DNA of 64,000 bases from Hymenobacter siberiensis (GTDB taxonomy: Bacteria > Bacteroidota > Bacteroidia > Cytophagales > Hymenobacteraceae): contig NZ_JAHLZY020000001.1 in assembly GCF_018967865.2 (NCBI RefSeq), positions 3,286,001-3,350,000 on the forward strand, read 5' to 3'. Position 1 is the stretch's first letter; the number at the start of each line of letters is the position of its first letter. Under the pieces are notes generated by a model, which saw only the letters and a program-made list of their open reading frames with translations, searched no databases and was not told the origin of the DNA. Made by a program: the position numbers and the translations under genes. This document shows, one piece after another, positions 51,907-61,113 of the stretch.

Positions 51907-52920
51907 CTACGTCAGCTTCAGGCGCGGGTTGGGGCTGCTGAGCTGGGTGGCGAAGTCGCCGGCTTCATACTGAAAATGCGCGGTCATGGCGACCATGGCG
52001 GCATTATCGGTGCAAAAGGCGAAATCGGGAATGAAAACCTGCCAGTTTTGGGCCACGGCTTCGGCCTCCAGGGCGGTGCGCAGGCCGGAATTGGCGGCCA
52101 CGCCGCCGGCCAGCGCCACCTGCGTCAGGCCGGTATCGGCGGCGGCGCGGCGGAGCTGGCGCAGCAGCGTAGCCACAATGGTGTGCTGGATGCTGGCGCA
52201 GAGGTCGGGCAGGTTTTCGGCCACGAAATCGGGGTTGGCGGCTACTTCCTTTTTCAGGAAGTACATCACCGACGTTTTCAGGCCGCTGAAAGAAAAATCG
52301 TAGCCGGGCATGGCACCTACCGGGAAGGCGAAGCGCAGCGGGTTGCCCTGGCGGGCCAGCTTGTCGAGGTGCGGGCCGCCGGGGTACGGCAGGCCGAGCA
52401 GCTTGGCGGTTTTGTCGAAGGCTTCGCCGGCGGCATCGTCGATGGTCTGGCCGATGACTTCCATTTCCAGGGCCGATTTCACTACCACCAGCTGCGTGTG
52501 GCCGCCGCTCACGGTGAGGCAGAGGAAGGGGAAATCCGGCTTGGGGTCGCGCAGGAAATGGGCCAGGATGTGGGCGCGCATGTGGTTCACGGCCAACAGC
52601 GGCTTGTCGAGGGCCAGGGCTAAGGTCTTGGCGAACATACCACCTACCAATAAGGAACCCAGCAGGCCGGGACCCTGGGTAACGGCCACAGCATCGAGGT
52701 CGTCTTTGGTGATGCCGGCTTCTTTGAGGGCGGCCGTGACGACGGGCAGCAGGTGCTGCTGGTGCGCGCGCGAGGCCAGCTCGGGTACTACGCCGCCGTA
52801 CTGCTCGTGGACTTTTTGGGTGGCCACGACGTTGCTCAGCAGCTGGCCGCCGGCCAGGACGGCCGCGCCGGTGTCGTCGCACGACGATTCGATGGCGAGG
52901 ATAATGGGGTAAGCGGGCAT
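51907..52920 (-). CDS. tsaD: tRNA N6-adenosine threonylcarbamoyltransferase TsaD
   Basis: A 337-residue Kae1/TsaD protein that completes the t6A37 modification of ANN-decoding tRNAs with TsaB, TsaC and TsaE. The N terminus is ILAIESSCDDTGAAVL. The metal-binding HMRAHILAHF supplies two histidines, and SGGHTQLVVV and the ATP-binding LALAGGVAANSGLR follow. ATG 52920 matches conservation. It diverges from tamB across 185 bases. That pairing is common in this phylum. Confidence 0.96.
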   Translation of the reverse strand: MPAYPIILAIESSCDDTGAAVLAGGQLLSNVVATQKVHEQYGGVVPELASRAHQQHLLPVVTAALKEAGITKDDLDAVAVTQGPGLLGSLLVGGMFAKTLALALDKPLLAVNHMRAHILAHFLRDPKPDFPFLCLTVSGGHTQLVVVKSALEMEVIGQTIDDAAGEAFDKTAKLLGLPYPGGPHLDKLARQGNPLRFAFPVGAMPGYDFSFSGLKTSVMYFLKKEVAANPDFVAENLPDLCASIQHTIVATLLRQLRRAAADTGLTQVALAGGVAANSGLRTALEAEAVAQNWQVFIPDFAFCTDNAAMVAMTAHFQYEAGDFATQLSSPNPRLKLT

Positions 52921-53105
52921 GGGTTTAATCGAAGTTGGGTGCGCAAAGGTCGCACTACGGCGCAATAGCGTTGAACCACGGCCCAATGGTGGCCGTTCCA
53001 TTGGCCTGATAGTTGGCTACGCCGACCTTTGATTGCCGGTAACGACTAAAAAACCGCAACTTTGCGGATTAACCCGCGTTTCCCGCGTTCATTCCTCCTG
53101 CCCCG

Positions 53106-56100
53106 GTGCGTCGTTTCCTCTTCATTCTGCTAAAAATACTACTGGGCATGGGCCTGCTGCTGGTATTGGCTATTGTGGGGGCGCTGGTGGCGTTGCGCAT
53201 TCCAAGCGTGCAAACACGGCTGGCCCACGAGGCGGCCGACATGCTGACGCGAAAACTGGGCCAGCAGGTGACGATTGGCGGGGTTGATATCCGGCCCTTC
53301 TCCCGCGTGCTGCTCGATGGGGTGAGCGTGAAGGACCGGCGCGGCGGCGAGCTATTCAGCATTGGCCGGGCCGATGCGGATATTTCGTTGTTTTCGGTAT
53401 TCGACCCGAGGCATTTGCACATTGCCACGCTCACGCTGAATGAGCCGCGCTTCGAGCTGAAAAACCTACCCGGCCAGCCCGACTCCACCACCTTCAGCCA
53501 GTTTATGGCCTCGGTGAAGCGGCTGATTGGGCCCTCGACAGACACCAGTAAGTCGGCCCCGTTCGATTTTCAGATTGCCAACGTAGCCCTGCGCAACGGC
53601 CATTTCGCCATTGAAAAAGGCGACCTGCCGCACGCCAAAACCTACGGCCAGAGCATCGACTACGACCATTTGCTGGTGGACAGCATCTACGCCGACATCT
53701 CCAAAATTCGACTCGAAGACACGCTGCGCATGCGCATCAGCCAGCTGCACGCCGTGGAAACGCCCTCCCGGACGCCGCTGCGCGAAATCACGGCGGATAT
53801 GACGTATGGGCCGCATTTCTGGGAATTCAAGGACTTAAGCCTGCGCGTGGGCCGCAGCCAGATTAAGGATTATGTGCGGTTTGAGTTTCGGGTATTTGGC
53901 AACTTTACCGATTATAATGACTCGATGAAGACCATTGCGCACCTGCGCAACTCAAAGGTTTATTCGGATGATATTGCCAAGTTTGCGCCGCAGCTGAGCG
54001 AAATGCACGAGTCGGTAGCCATTTCGGGCGATGCCTCAGGCTACGTGCGCGATTTCAAGGTGAACAACCTGGACGTGCGCTACGGCACCGGCACCCACAT
54101 TGTGGCCAAGCGCGCCCACGCCGACGGCCTGCCCAACTACAAGGAGAGCTTTATCGACCTACGCCTGCTGCCCTCGGTGGTGGTGGCCAATGACCTGAAA
54201 AAGTGGCTGCCGGCGGCGGCCAACACGATTGTGCAGCGCCTGGGCAAAGTAAAATTACAGGGCCAGGTGCTGGGATTCTACAACGATTTCGTGGCCAATG
54301 CCTCGTTTGATACCGCCCTGGGCTTCGTGGCGACGGACGTGAACCTCAAGACTAAAACCGACCTGACGCACGCTACTTACGAGGGCACGGTGCGCTCCAA
54401 TGCGTTCGAGCTGGGCACGTTTCTGGGCGATGAAAGTGTAATCCGGGACGTGACGCTGAATGGCCGTGTGGCGGGCACGGGCTTCCTGCCGGCTTTCGCG
54501 CAGGGCAAGGCCAAGCTCACGGTGCCGGCCATCTGGCTGAATGGTTACCGCTACCACAATATTGCATTTGATGGCGACTTCCGGCCGCTGCACTTCAACG
54601 GCCACGCGAGTGTGAACGACCCGGCCGTGCGCCTGGTGGCCGATGGCCACATCGACCTGGAGCGCAAGCACGAAAGCGTTGACCTCAAGACCAAAATCGA
54701 CTTCGCCAACCTGCGCACCCTCGGCCTGATGAGCCAGCCGCTAACCGTGAGCACCACGGCCGACGTGAAGTTTAAGGGCGTGCAGCTCGATTCGCTCATT
54801 GGCTACGCCTACCTGCGCCACTCGCGCTTCACGTTCGATGGCCGCAAGCTCGACCTCGATACGCTGGACGTGGTGAGCACCCGCAGCCGGCTGAACCAGC
54901 GCCGCGTAACGCTGCGCTCGGAGGCGCTGAACGCCAGCCTGGCCGGCACCTTCAATACCTCCGACGTGGTGCGCGACGTGCAGACGCTCATCACCGAGTA
55001 CCGCCTCAATTTTGAGAGCAATGCCGCCGCTACGGCCGATTATTACCGGCGCAAGCGCCAGCGCACACTGCCGGTGTACCAGGTTGACTTACTGCTGAAT
55101 CTGAAAAAAGCCAACCCGCTCCTGACGCTGTTTGTGCCCGATTTGCGGGTGGCCGATGGCAGCCGCATCGACGGCTCGTTCCGGAACGGGGCCACGTCGA
55201 TTTTCCAGCTCGGCGGCCACCTCGACAGCCTGCGCTACGGCCCGGTGCAAACGGTGAACGACGACTTCGACTTCCTCACCTCGAAGCTGCCTTACAAATC
55301 CGATATTCTGGCCCAGGCCAGCATCACGAGCGACCGACAGGTACTGCCGGGGCTGGGCCGCACCGAGAAATTTATTATGGAAGGCGTGTGGGACCAGCAG
55401 CGCATCAACTTCTCGACCTCGCTGGCTCAGACGGGCACTACCAACAAGGCCACCATTAACGGTTCGCTGGGTTTCCTGGCCCGGGCGGTGGAGGTGATTT
55501 TTCGGCAATCCGACGTGCACCTGCTGGATGAGAACTGGACCATCGCGGAGAACAACTCGGTGCGGATTTCGAACTACGGCAAGGAATTCGACATCAAGAA
55601 CCTGACTTTCAGCAACGGCGAGCAGTTTGTGGGCGCGCAGGGCATCATCTCGCCCGATGCCAGCCAGCCGCCATTGCAGCTGCAAATCAAGGATTTCGAG
55701 TTGGCCACGCTCAAAACGCTGACCGGCCAGAACCTCTCGGGCCGCGTGAATGCCCAGGGCACCGTGAGCGGCGTGTACGGCCCGCTGGCCATCAGCAGCA
55801 CGCTGGGCGTGGACTCGCTGAAATACGACGGCACGCTGATTGGGCAGGTGGCAGGGCGCGGCGACTGGGACAACGCCGCCGGCAAGTTGCGCGTGAACAT
55901 GGACGTGGCCCGCGCCGGCCAGTCGGTACTGACCGTGCTGGGCGAAATTGCACCGCGAGACCAGACCAACCAGTTCAACCTCACCGGCACCCTGAACGAT
56001 GCGCCCATTGTGCTGGCGCAGCCTTTTCTGGGGTCGCTGTTCAAAAACCTGGGCGGCACCGGGCGCGGCGAGCTGCGCCTCACGGGCCTGTTTGGCGCGC

Positions 56101-57725
56101 CCAATCTGCTGGGCTACGTGGATGTGAGCAACGGCCGCCTCACCTTCGGCTACCTGGGCACCACATACACTTTTGCCGACCGCATCAGCTTTACTGACAA
56201 GTCGATAGAGTTCCACAACATCAGGCTGCGCGATGTGCTGGGCAACACCGGCACCGTAGACGGCATTGTGAACCACCGCGGCTTCAAGGATATGAGCCTC
56301 GACATTGCGGCTAATTTCCGCAAGATGCAGGTACTCAACACCACGCGCAAGGATAATGAGCTTTATTTCGGCACCGCCTATGCCACCGGCACTGCCCGCA
56401 TAACCGGCCCCACCGATGACCTGGACGTGACCGTACGGGCCAGCAGCGAGGCCGGCACCCGCGTCAGCCTGCCCCTCGACAACACGGCCAAGGCCGAGAA
56501 GGCCGGCTACATTAAGTTCGTGAATAACAATCCGGTGGGCGATACCGTCATCACGAAAAAGGCCATAGTGGTAGCCGCGCAGGACAAAGTGGACCTGTCG
56601 GGCATCAAGCTCAACATGAACCTGACCATCACCCCCGAGGCTTATGTTGAGATTCTGCTCGATGAAAGCACGGGGGATGTGATTCGCGGCTCGGCCGCCG
56701 GGCAGTTGCGCATGGCCATTGATACGCGCGGCGAATTCAACATGTACGGGCAGGTTGAGATTGTGCGGGGCGCGTACAATTTCACGCTGCAAGGCCTTAT
56801 CAACAAGGAGTTTGTGGTGCGGCCCGGCGGCATTATTTCCTGGAACGGCGACCCGCTGGCCGGCGAGATGAACGTGACGGCAACCTACACGCAGCGTACC
56901 TCGCTAGCCCCGGTGCTGGGCGCGGGCTCGTCGGGCAGCGTGGCCGTGGTGCCCGTGACGGCCGTGATGAACCTGACCGGGCCGCTGCTGCTGCCGGCCA
57001 TCAAGCTCAACCTGGAGTTCAACGACACGCCGGGCACGCTCCAGGGCGACCTGGCGGCCTTCACCACTTCGCTACGCAACGACGAGCAGGAGCTCAACCG
57101 TCAGGTTTTTAGCTTATTGGTTTTCAAGCAGCTGTCGCCGCCGGGCTCATTTGGCAACACCATTTCCATTCGGGGGCAGGACAACACGGCCTTCAAAAGC
57201 CTGGGCCAGGTGCTGAGTACCCAGCTCGGCCTGCTCACTTCGCAAATCGACCAGAACCTGGAAATTGACTTCAACATCAACGGCATCACCCCCGAGCAGC
57301 TGCAGGCCCTGCAAGTGCGCCTCAGCTACTCGTTCTTGAATGGGCGCCTGCGCGTGACGCGGGAAGGCGGCTTTACCAACAACCCCAACCTGGTGAACAG
57401 CGCCACGGGCGGCACTTCCACCATCCCCACCAGCACCGGCAACACGGCCGGCCAGGCCTCCCTGCTCGGCGACCTCAGCCTGGAATATTACCTGCGGCCC
57501 GATGGCAAGTTTCGGGCGAAGCTGCGCTACGAAACCACCCCCCGCGACCTGGAAACCATCAACCAGCCCCGGGCGGGCCTTTCGCTGCTGCACACCGAGC
57601 AGTTCAACTCGTTCGGGGAGCTGTTCACCCGCAAAAACCCCGGAAAGAAGGAGCGCAACACCCAGAAAGCCCGCGAAAGCAAAGAAGTGATGACGGTAGA
57701 CGAGGACCCGCGCACGAACTTGTGA
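53106..57725 (+). CDS. tamB: Translocation/assembly module TamB (DUF490)
   Basis: A 1539-residue AsmA-like envelope protein. One N-terminal membrane helix (ILLKILLGMGLLLVLAIVGAL) anchors it in the inner membrane. Most of the protein is a beta-taco spanning the periplasm, and the C-terminal ~400 residues form the TamB/DUF490 domain, with LTGPLLLPAIKLNLEFNDTPG and FSLLVFKQLSPPGS among its motifs. TamB-type proteins are implicated in phospholipid transport to the outer membrane and in outer-membrane protein assembly. The C terminus ends in a Lys/Arg-rich tail. GTG 53106 is the first codon that keeps the signal anchor. Divergent from tsaD; TamA is not present in the window. Confidence 0.93.
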   Translation: MRRFLFILLKILLGMGLLLVLAIVGALVALRIPSVQTRLAHEAADMLTRKLGQQVTIGGVDIRPFSRVLLDGVSVKDRRGGELFSIGRADADISLFSVFDPRHLHIATLTLNEPRFELKNLPGQPDSTTFSQFMASVKRLIGPSTDTSKSAPFDFQIANVALRNGHFAIEKGDLPHAKTYGQSIDYDHLLVDSIYADISKIRLEDTLRMRISQLHAVETPSRTPLREITADMTYGPHFWEFKDLSLRVGRSQIKDYVRFEFRVFGNFTDYNDSMKTIAHLRNSKVYSDDIAKFAPQLSEMHESVAISGDASGYVRDFKVNNLDVRYGTGTHIVAKRAHADGLPNYKESFIDLRLLPSVVVANDLKKWLPAAANTIVQRLGKVKLQGQVLGFYNDFVANASFDTALGFVATDVNLKTKTDLTHATYEGTVRSNAFELGTFLGDESVIRDVTLNGRVAGTGFLPAFAQGKAKLTVPAIWLNGYRYHNIAFDGDFRPLHFNGHASVNDPAVRLVADGHIDLERKHESVDLKTKIDFANLRTLGLMSQPLTVSTTADVKFKGVQLDSLIGYAYLRHSRFTFDGRKLDLDTLDVVSTRSRLNQRRVTLRSEALNASLAGTFNTSDVVRDVQTLITEYRLNFESNAAATADYYRRKRQRTLPVYQVDLLLNLKKANPLLTLFVPDLRVADGSRIDGSFRNGATSIFQLGGHLDSLRYGPVQTVNDDFDFLTSKLPYKSDILAQASITSDRQVLPGLGRTEKFIMEGVWDQQRINFSTSLAQTGTTNKATINGSLGFLARAVEVIFRQSDVHLLDENWTIAENNSVRISNYGKEFDIKNLTFSNGEQFVGAQGIISPDASQPPLQLQIKDFELATLKTLTGQNLSGRVNAQGTVSGVYGPLAISSTLGVDSLKYDGTLIGQVAGRGDWDNAAGKLRVNMDVARAGQSVLTVLGEIAPRDQTNQFNLTGTLNDAPIVLAQPFLGSLFKNLGGTGRGELRLTGLFGAPNLLGYVDVSNGRLTFGYLGTTYTFADRISFTDKSIEFHNIRLRDVLGNTGTVDGIVNHRGFKDMSLDIAANFRKMQVLNTTRKDNELYFGTAYATGTARITGPTDDLDVTVRASSEAGTRVSLPLDNTAKAEKAGYIKFVNNNPVGDTVITKKAIVVAAQDKVDLSGIKLNMNLTITPEAYVEILLDESTGDVIRGSAAGQLRMAIDTRGEFNMYGQVEIVRGAYNFTLQGLINKEFVVRPGGIISWNGDPLAGEMNVTATYTQRTSLAPVLGAGSSGSVAVVPVTAVMNLTGPLLLPAIKLNLEFNDTPGTLQGDLAAFTTSLRNDEQELNRQVFSLLVFKQLSPPGSFGNTISIRGQDNTAFKSLGQVLSTQLGLLTSQIDQNLEIDFNINGITPEQLQALQVRLSYSFLNGRLRVTREGGFTNNPNLVNSATGGTSTIPTSTGNTAGQASLLGDLSLEYYLRPDGKFRAKLRYETTPRDLETINQPRAGLSLLHTEQFNSFGELFTRKNPGKKERNTQKARESKEVMTVDEDPRTNL

Positions 57726-57732
57726 GGAGTTG

Positions 57733-57797
57733 GGGGATAAGGAATAGGGGATAAAAGAATACTGCCCGTATTCCTTTATCCCCTATTCCTTATCCCC
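57733..57797. terminator. Palindrome of GGGGATAAGGAATA words
   Basis: GGGGATAAGGAATAGGGGAT then AAAAGAATAC is mirrored by GTATTCCTTTATC then CCCTATTCCTTATCCCC, one mismatch. It sits between the tamB stop and the ftsX promoter element, four bases from the latter. Confidence 0.82.
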
Positions 57798-57800
57798 TGC

Positions 57801-57808
57801 TACCTTTG
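57801..57808 (+). promoter_or_regulatory. ftsX promoter -7 element TACCTTTG
   Basis: An exact TACCTTTG six bases before the ftsX ATG (57815), so transcription should begin at or beside the start codon. Confidence 0.6.
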
Positions 57809-57814
57809 CCGGAT

Positions 57815-58714
57815 ATGGCTGCCCCAACCACCTCACATTCCCGCAAGAAAAAGCTCGGCTCCTACCCTACTTTGCTCGTGGTGTTCAGCATTACGCTGGC
57901 CTTGGTGGTGATTGGCCTGTTCGGTCTGCTGCTGGTACACGCCCAGAAGCTGAGTGAAGTGGTGCGCGAAAACCTGGAAGTGCAGGTGTACCTCGACCGC
58001 GACCTGCCCGAAACGGAATTGCTGCGCCTGCAGCAGGACCTGGGCCAGCAGCCCTTCGTGGCCGAGCGCAACGGCAAGCCCCAGATTCGCTTTGTGAGCA
58101 AGGAGGAAGGGGCCCGCCAGCTGCTGCAAAGCACCGGCGAGGATTTCCGCCAGTTCCTCGGCGACAACCCGCTGCGCGATGCTTACGTGCTCAAAATCAA
58201 GCCCGAATTCACCGACACTACGCATCTGGGCCAGCTCAACCGCAACATTTCGGCCCAACGCGGCGTGTTTGAGGTGCAGTATCCGCAGGATTTGTTCGCC
58301 AGCATCAACAACAACCTGACGCGGGTGAGCCTCGTGCTGCTGGGCTTTGCGGCGGTGCTGGTGCTGGTGGTGGTCATCCTGATTAACAATACGATTAAGC
58401 TGGCGCTGTTTTCGCAGCGCTTTCTCATCCGGTCCATGCAACTGGTGGGCGCGACGCGGCTCTTTATCCAGCAGCCGTTTTTGCGGCGGGCTACCTGGCA
58501 GGGCCTTGCCAGTGGCCTGCTGGCGGCCCTGATTCTGGTGGCGCTGCTGCAATACGCCTACCTCGAAGTAGAGCCGCTGCGCCTGTTGCGCGACGACCTG
58601 CGCCTGGGCTTGCTCCTGCTCGGCGTTATCGGGCTGGGCGTGGTGATTGGCTTCTTCAGCTCGGCCCGCGCTGTGCACAAGTACCTCAAAATGTCGCTCG
58701 ACGACTTGTATTAA
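57815..58714 (+). CDS. ftsX: Cell division protein FtsX
   Basis: A 299-residue permease-like protein that, with FtsE, controls cell-wall hydrolases at the division site. Membrane helix 1 (PTLLVVFSITLALVVIGLFGL) is followed by a periplasmic domain (about residues 45-165: ENLEVQVYLDRDLPETELLR and PLRDAYVLKIKPEF). Three more helices follow (VLLGFAAVLVLVVVILI; LASGLLAALILVALLQ; LGLLLLGVIGLGVVIGFF), the FtsX fold. The cytoplasmic loop FLIRSMQLVGATRLFI contacts FtsE. FtsE is not in the window. It is the first gene of the ftsX-DUF3098-uppP-truB-ribF run. Confidence 0.94.
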   Translation: MAAPTTSHSRKKKLGSYPTLLVVFSITLALVVIGLFGLLLVHAQKLSEVVRENLEVQVYLDRDLPETELLRLQQDLGQQPFVAERNGKPQIRFVSKEEGARQLLQSTGEDFRQFLGDNPLRDAYVLKIKPEFTDTTHLGQLNRNISAQRGVFEVQYPQDLFASINNNLTRVSLVLLGFAAVLVLVVVILINNTIKLALFSQRFLIRSMQLVGATRLFIQQPFLRRATWQGLASGLLAALILVALLQYAYLEVEPLRLLRDDLRLGLLLLGVIGLGVVIGFFSSARAVHKYLKMSLDDLY

Positions 58715-58723
58715 ATCAATTAC

Positions 58724-58778
58724 CATTTAACAGCCGTTCGACGGGACTAATAGCGCCAATTGAACGACTGTTAAATGA
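58724..58778. repeat. Inverted repeat CATTTAACAG followed by iterated AAATGATA words
   Basis: CATTTAACAG (58724-58733) and CTGTTAAATG (58769-58778) form a hairpin. It is followed to 58825 by repeated ATAAATGA, GTTAAACGATAAATG and GTTAATTGTTAAATG words running into the DUF3098 ATG. Weak T runs; could be a processing or attenuation site. Confidence 0.55.
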
Positions 58779-58825
58779 TAAATGATAAATGAAAAGATTG
58801 TTAAACGATAAATGTTAATTGTTAA

Positions 58826-59149
58826 ATGAATCCTTCTCCCGCTTTCCGCTTCGCCTTTGGTCCCCGCAACTACCGCCTGATGTGGGCGGGCCTGGCCCTG
58901 CTGGCCGCCGGCTTCATCACCATGATGTTTGGCGACAAGGCCAATTACGGCGAGGATTTCGTGGGCATCACGCTTGGGCCGTTGCTGCTCATCGCCGGGT
59001 TTGCCGTGGAGTTTGCCGCCATTATGGTGCGCGATAAGTCGCTGGTTGCCTCCCCCACCGCCTCGGTGGTCACGCCGGCCTTCACGACCGATGCTCCCGG
59101 CGCGACCACTACGCCCGCTGCCGCGCCGGCTTACAAGCGCCCTTACTAG
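58826..59149 (+). CDS. DUF3098 domain protein
   Basis: A 107-residue small membrane protein with two hydrophobic segments (LMWAGLALLAAGFITMMF and ITLGPLLLIAGFAVEFAAIM) linked by a short GDKANYGEDFVG loop. A C-terminal tail rich in Ala, Thr and Pro follows (PGATTTPAAAPAYKRPY). DUF3098 commonly sits between ftsX and uppP in Bacteroidota; no function is known to me. The ATG at 58826 matches the family N terminus (FRFAFGPRNYRLMW). Confidence 0.85.
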   Translation: MNPSPAFRFAFGPRNYRLMWAGLALLAAGFITMMFGDKANYGEDFVGITLGPLLLIAGFAVEFAAIMVRDKSLVASPTASVVTPAFTTDAPGATTTPAAAPAYKRPY

Positions 59150-59236
59150 CGCCTGGCAGCGAGCGGTTGGCCTCTTCCATTTGCATTGGCCACGACTCGT
59201 TATTAGTTGCTTACCGTTAACCGACCACCTGTTTAA

Positions 59237-60067
59237 ATGACTTATTGGCACGCGCTGCTCCTCGCCATCGTGGAGGGCATTACCGAGTTTTTGCCCGTTT
59301 CCAGCACCGGGCACATGATTATTGCTTCGGCCCTGCTGGGTATTCCGCCCACGCCGTTTTTCAAGCTCTACCTGGTGGTTATTCAGCTGGGCGCGATTCT
59401 ATCGGTGTTTGTGGTGTATTACAAGCGCTTTTTTCAGAATATTGACTTCTATCTGAAGCTGTTGGTGGCTTTTTTACCCATTGTGGTGGTGGGGCTGCTG
59501 TTCAAAAAGCACATCGACGCGCTGCTCGAATCCGTGACCACCGTGGCCATGATGCTCGTGGTGGGCGGTGTGGTGCTGCTGTTTATCGACCGCTGGTTTC
59601 CGCAGGAAGACCCGCAGGAAGGCGGCCACCCCGTCACCAATCCCAGCTTTAAGGAAGCGCTGATTATCGGCCTGTTCCAGTGTTTGGCCGTGGTACCGGG
59701 CACCAGCCGCTCGGCGGCCACCATCATCGGCGGCCTCACCCAGAAGCTCACGCGCCGGGCAGCGGCGGAGTTTGCCTTCTTCCTGGCCATGCCCACCATG
59801 GCAGCGGCGGCGGTGAAAGACATTTACGATTACTACAAAGACGCCAGGGCGGCCGGGGCCGATGTATCGCACCTGTTCTCGGCCACGGAGCTGAAGCAGC
59901 TGGCACTAGGCAACGCAGTGGCGTTTGTGGTGGCGCTGCTGGCCATCCGGCTGTTTGTGGGCTTTGTAGCGAAGTATGGCTTCCGGGCCTTTGGTATCTA
60001 CCGCATTATCGCAGGCGGTATTCTGTTGATTATGTTGGCATTGAAGCTGCCCTTAAACCTGGTATGA
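59237..60067 (+). CDS. uppP: Undecaprenyl-diphosphatase UppP (BacA)
   Basis: A 276-residue inner-membrane phosphatase that recycles undecaprenyl pyrophosphate to the phosphate carrier for peptidoglycan and O-antigen synthesis. The two active-site motifs are visible: [21 protein letters not shown] (with the conserved Glu and Ser residues), and [16 protein letters not shown]. About eight membrane segments. The TGA stop (60065-60067) overlaps the ATG of truB, pointing to translational coupling. Bacitracin resistance is the classic phenotype of overproduction. Confidence 0.96.
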   Translation: MTYWHALLLAIVEGITEFLPVSSTGHMIIASALLGIPPTPFFKLYLVVIQLGAILSVFVVYYKRFFQNIDFYLKLLVAFLPIVVVGLLFKKHIDALLESVTTVAMMLVVGGVVLLFIDRWFPQEDPQEGGHPVTNPSFKEALIIGLFQCLAVVPGTSRSAATIIGGLTQKLTRRAAAEFAFFLAMPTMAAAAVKDIYDYYKDARAAGADVSHLFSATELKQLALGNAVAFVVALLAIRLFVGFVAKYGFRAFGIYRIIAGGILLIMLALKLPLNLV

Positions 60068-60915
60068 TGACGAAGACCCTGGCCGATTACGACTTTGAAA
60101 CGGGCGAAGTATTACTCCTCGACAAGCCCCTGACGTGGACTTCCTTCGACGTGGTGCGCAAGGTGAAGAACACGCTGCGCATCAGGAAAATCGGCCACGC
60201 CGGCACGCTCGACCCCTTGGCTACCGGCCTGCTCATCCTCTGCACGGGCAAGAAAACCAAGGAAATCGACCTCATTCAGGCCCAGGAAAAAGAATACACC
60301 GGCACCTTCCGCCTCGGCGAAACCACCCCCAGCTTCGACCTGGAAACCGCCGTGGACATGGCCCGGCCCTACGCCCACCTCACCGATGAGGAGATTATGG
60401 CCGCCACCGCTCAGTTCATGGGCCTTATCCAGCAAACGCCGCCCATTTTCTCGGCTGTGAAAATCGACGGCAAGCGTGCCTATGAGCTGGCCCGCACCGG
60501 CCAGGAGGCTGAAATAAAAGCCAAATCGGTCGAAATCAAGACCTTCGAGCTCACGCGCATCGCGCTGCCCGAAGTCGATTTTCGGGTGGTGTGTTCCAAG
60601 GGCACCTACGTCCGCAGCCTGGCCCGCGACTTGGGCGTGGCCCTGGGCTGCGGCGCGCACCTCACGCGGCTGGTGCGTACCCGCATCGGCGAGTATCGGG
60701 TAGAGGATGCCTTTACGCTCGAAGCCATTGAAGCCCTGCGCCCGCCCCGGCCCGAGGGCGAAACGCCCGCCCGGCCCCGCCGCGAGCGGCCCCACACTGC
60801 CCCCAACCGCGCTGGCCTGCAATATTTTGCCGCGCTCCAGGCCGATGCCCTGGCGGCCAAGGAGCACGAGGCCGCAAAAGATGCCACTGACGCACCCGAA
60901 ACGCCAACGGAGTAG
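60064..60915 (+). CDS. truB: tRNA pseudouridine(55) synthase TruB
   Basis: A 283-residue enzyme that makes pseudouridine 55 in the T loop of tRNA. The N terminus ([21 protein letters not shown]) is followed by [19 protein letters not shown] with the catalytic Asp. Further segments are [28 protein letters not shown] and [15 protein letters not shown]. The PUA domain of E. coli TruB is absent or very short. Instead there is a Pro/Arg-rich tail ([20 protein letters not shown]). It overlaps uppP by four bases (ATGA). Either of two adjacent ATG codons may start it. Confidence 0.95.
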   Translation: MMTKTLADYDFETGEVLLLDKPLTWTSFDVVRKVKNTLRIRKIGHAGTLDPLATGLLILCTGKKTKEIDLIQAQEKEYTGTFRLGETTPSFDLETAVDMARPYAHLTDEEIMAATAQFMGLIQQTPPIFSAVKIDGKRAYELARTGQEAEIKAKSVEIKTFELTRIALPEVDFRVVCSKGTYVRSLARDLGVALGCGAHLTRLVRTRIGEYRVEDAFTLEAIEALRPPRPEGETPARPRRERPHTAPNRAGLQYFAALQADALAAKEHEAAKDATDAPETPTE

Positions 60916-61011
60916 GTTGTAGAGGCGCAGGATTGTGCGGCTCGTTGTTGAACGACCGGAACCGCACCGTTCGCACCGCATAAAGCGCATAAAGCGCGTA
61001 AACAACATCAG

Positions 61012-61043
61012 CAACGACGAGACGCCAAATAGGGCGTCTCTAC
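61012..61043. repeat. AACGACGAGACGC...GCGTCTCTAC hairpin, second copy
   Basis: GAGACGCC (from about 61018) and GGCGTCTC pair around AAATA. The outer words AACGAC and TAC match the copy at 48555. It lies between truB and ribF. Confidence 0.7.
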
Positions 61044-61065
61044 CCTCGTACAACGCCATAACCGC

Positions 61066-61073
61066 TACCTTCG
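61066..61073 (+). promoter_or_regulatory. Candidate -7 element TACCTTCG (ribF)
   Basis: TACCTTCG, one base off TAnnTTTG, 40 bases before the ribF ATG. Confidence 0.4.
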
Positions 61074-61113
61074 TGGCGCTCTATTTACCTTCCATTTGCA
61101 TCCCCGGCGCCTT

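Noticed and set aside
55089..56792. 567-codon open frame opposite tamB, and similar long antisense frames at 2207-3286, 3339-4517, 5586-7025 and 42837-44072
   Set aside because: High GC content leaves long open antisense frames; their translations are Arg/His/Gly/Ala-rich and unlike real proteins, and each lies over a confidently identified gene.
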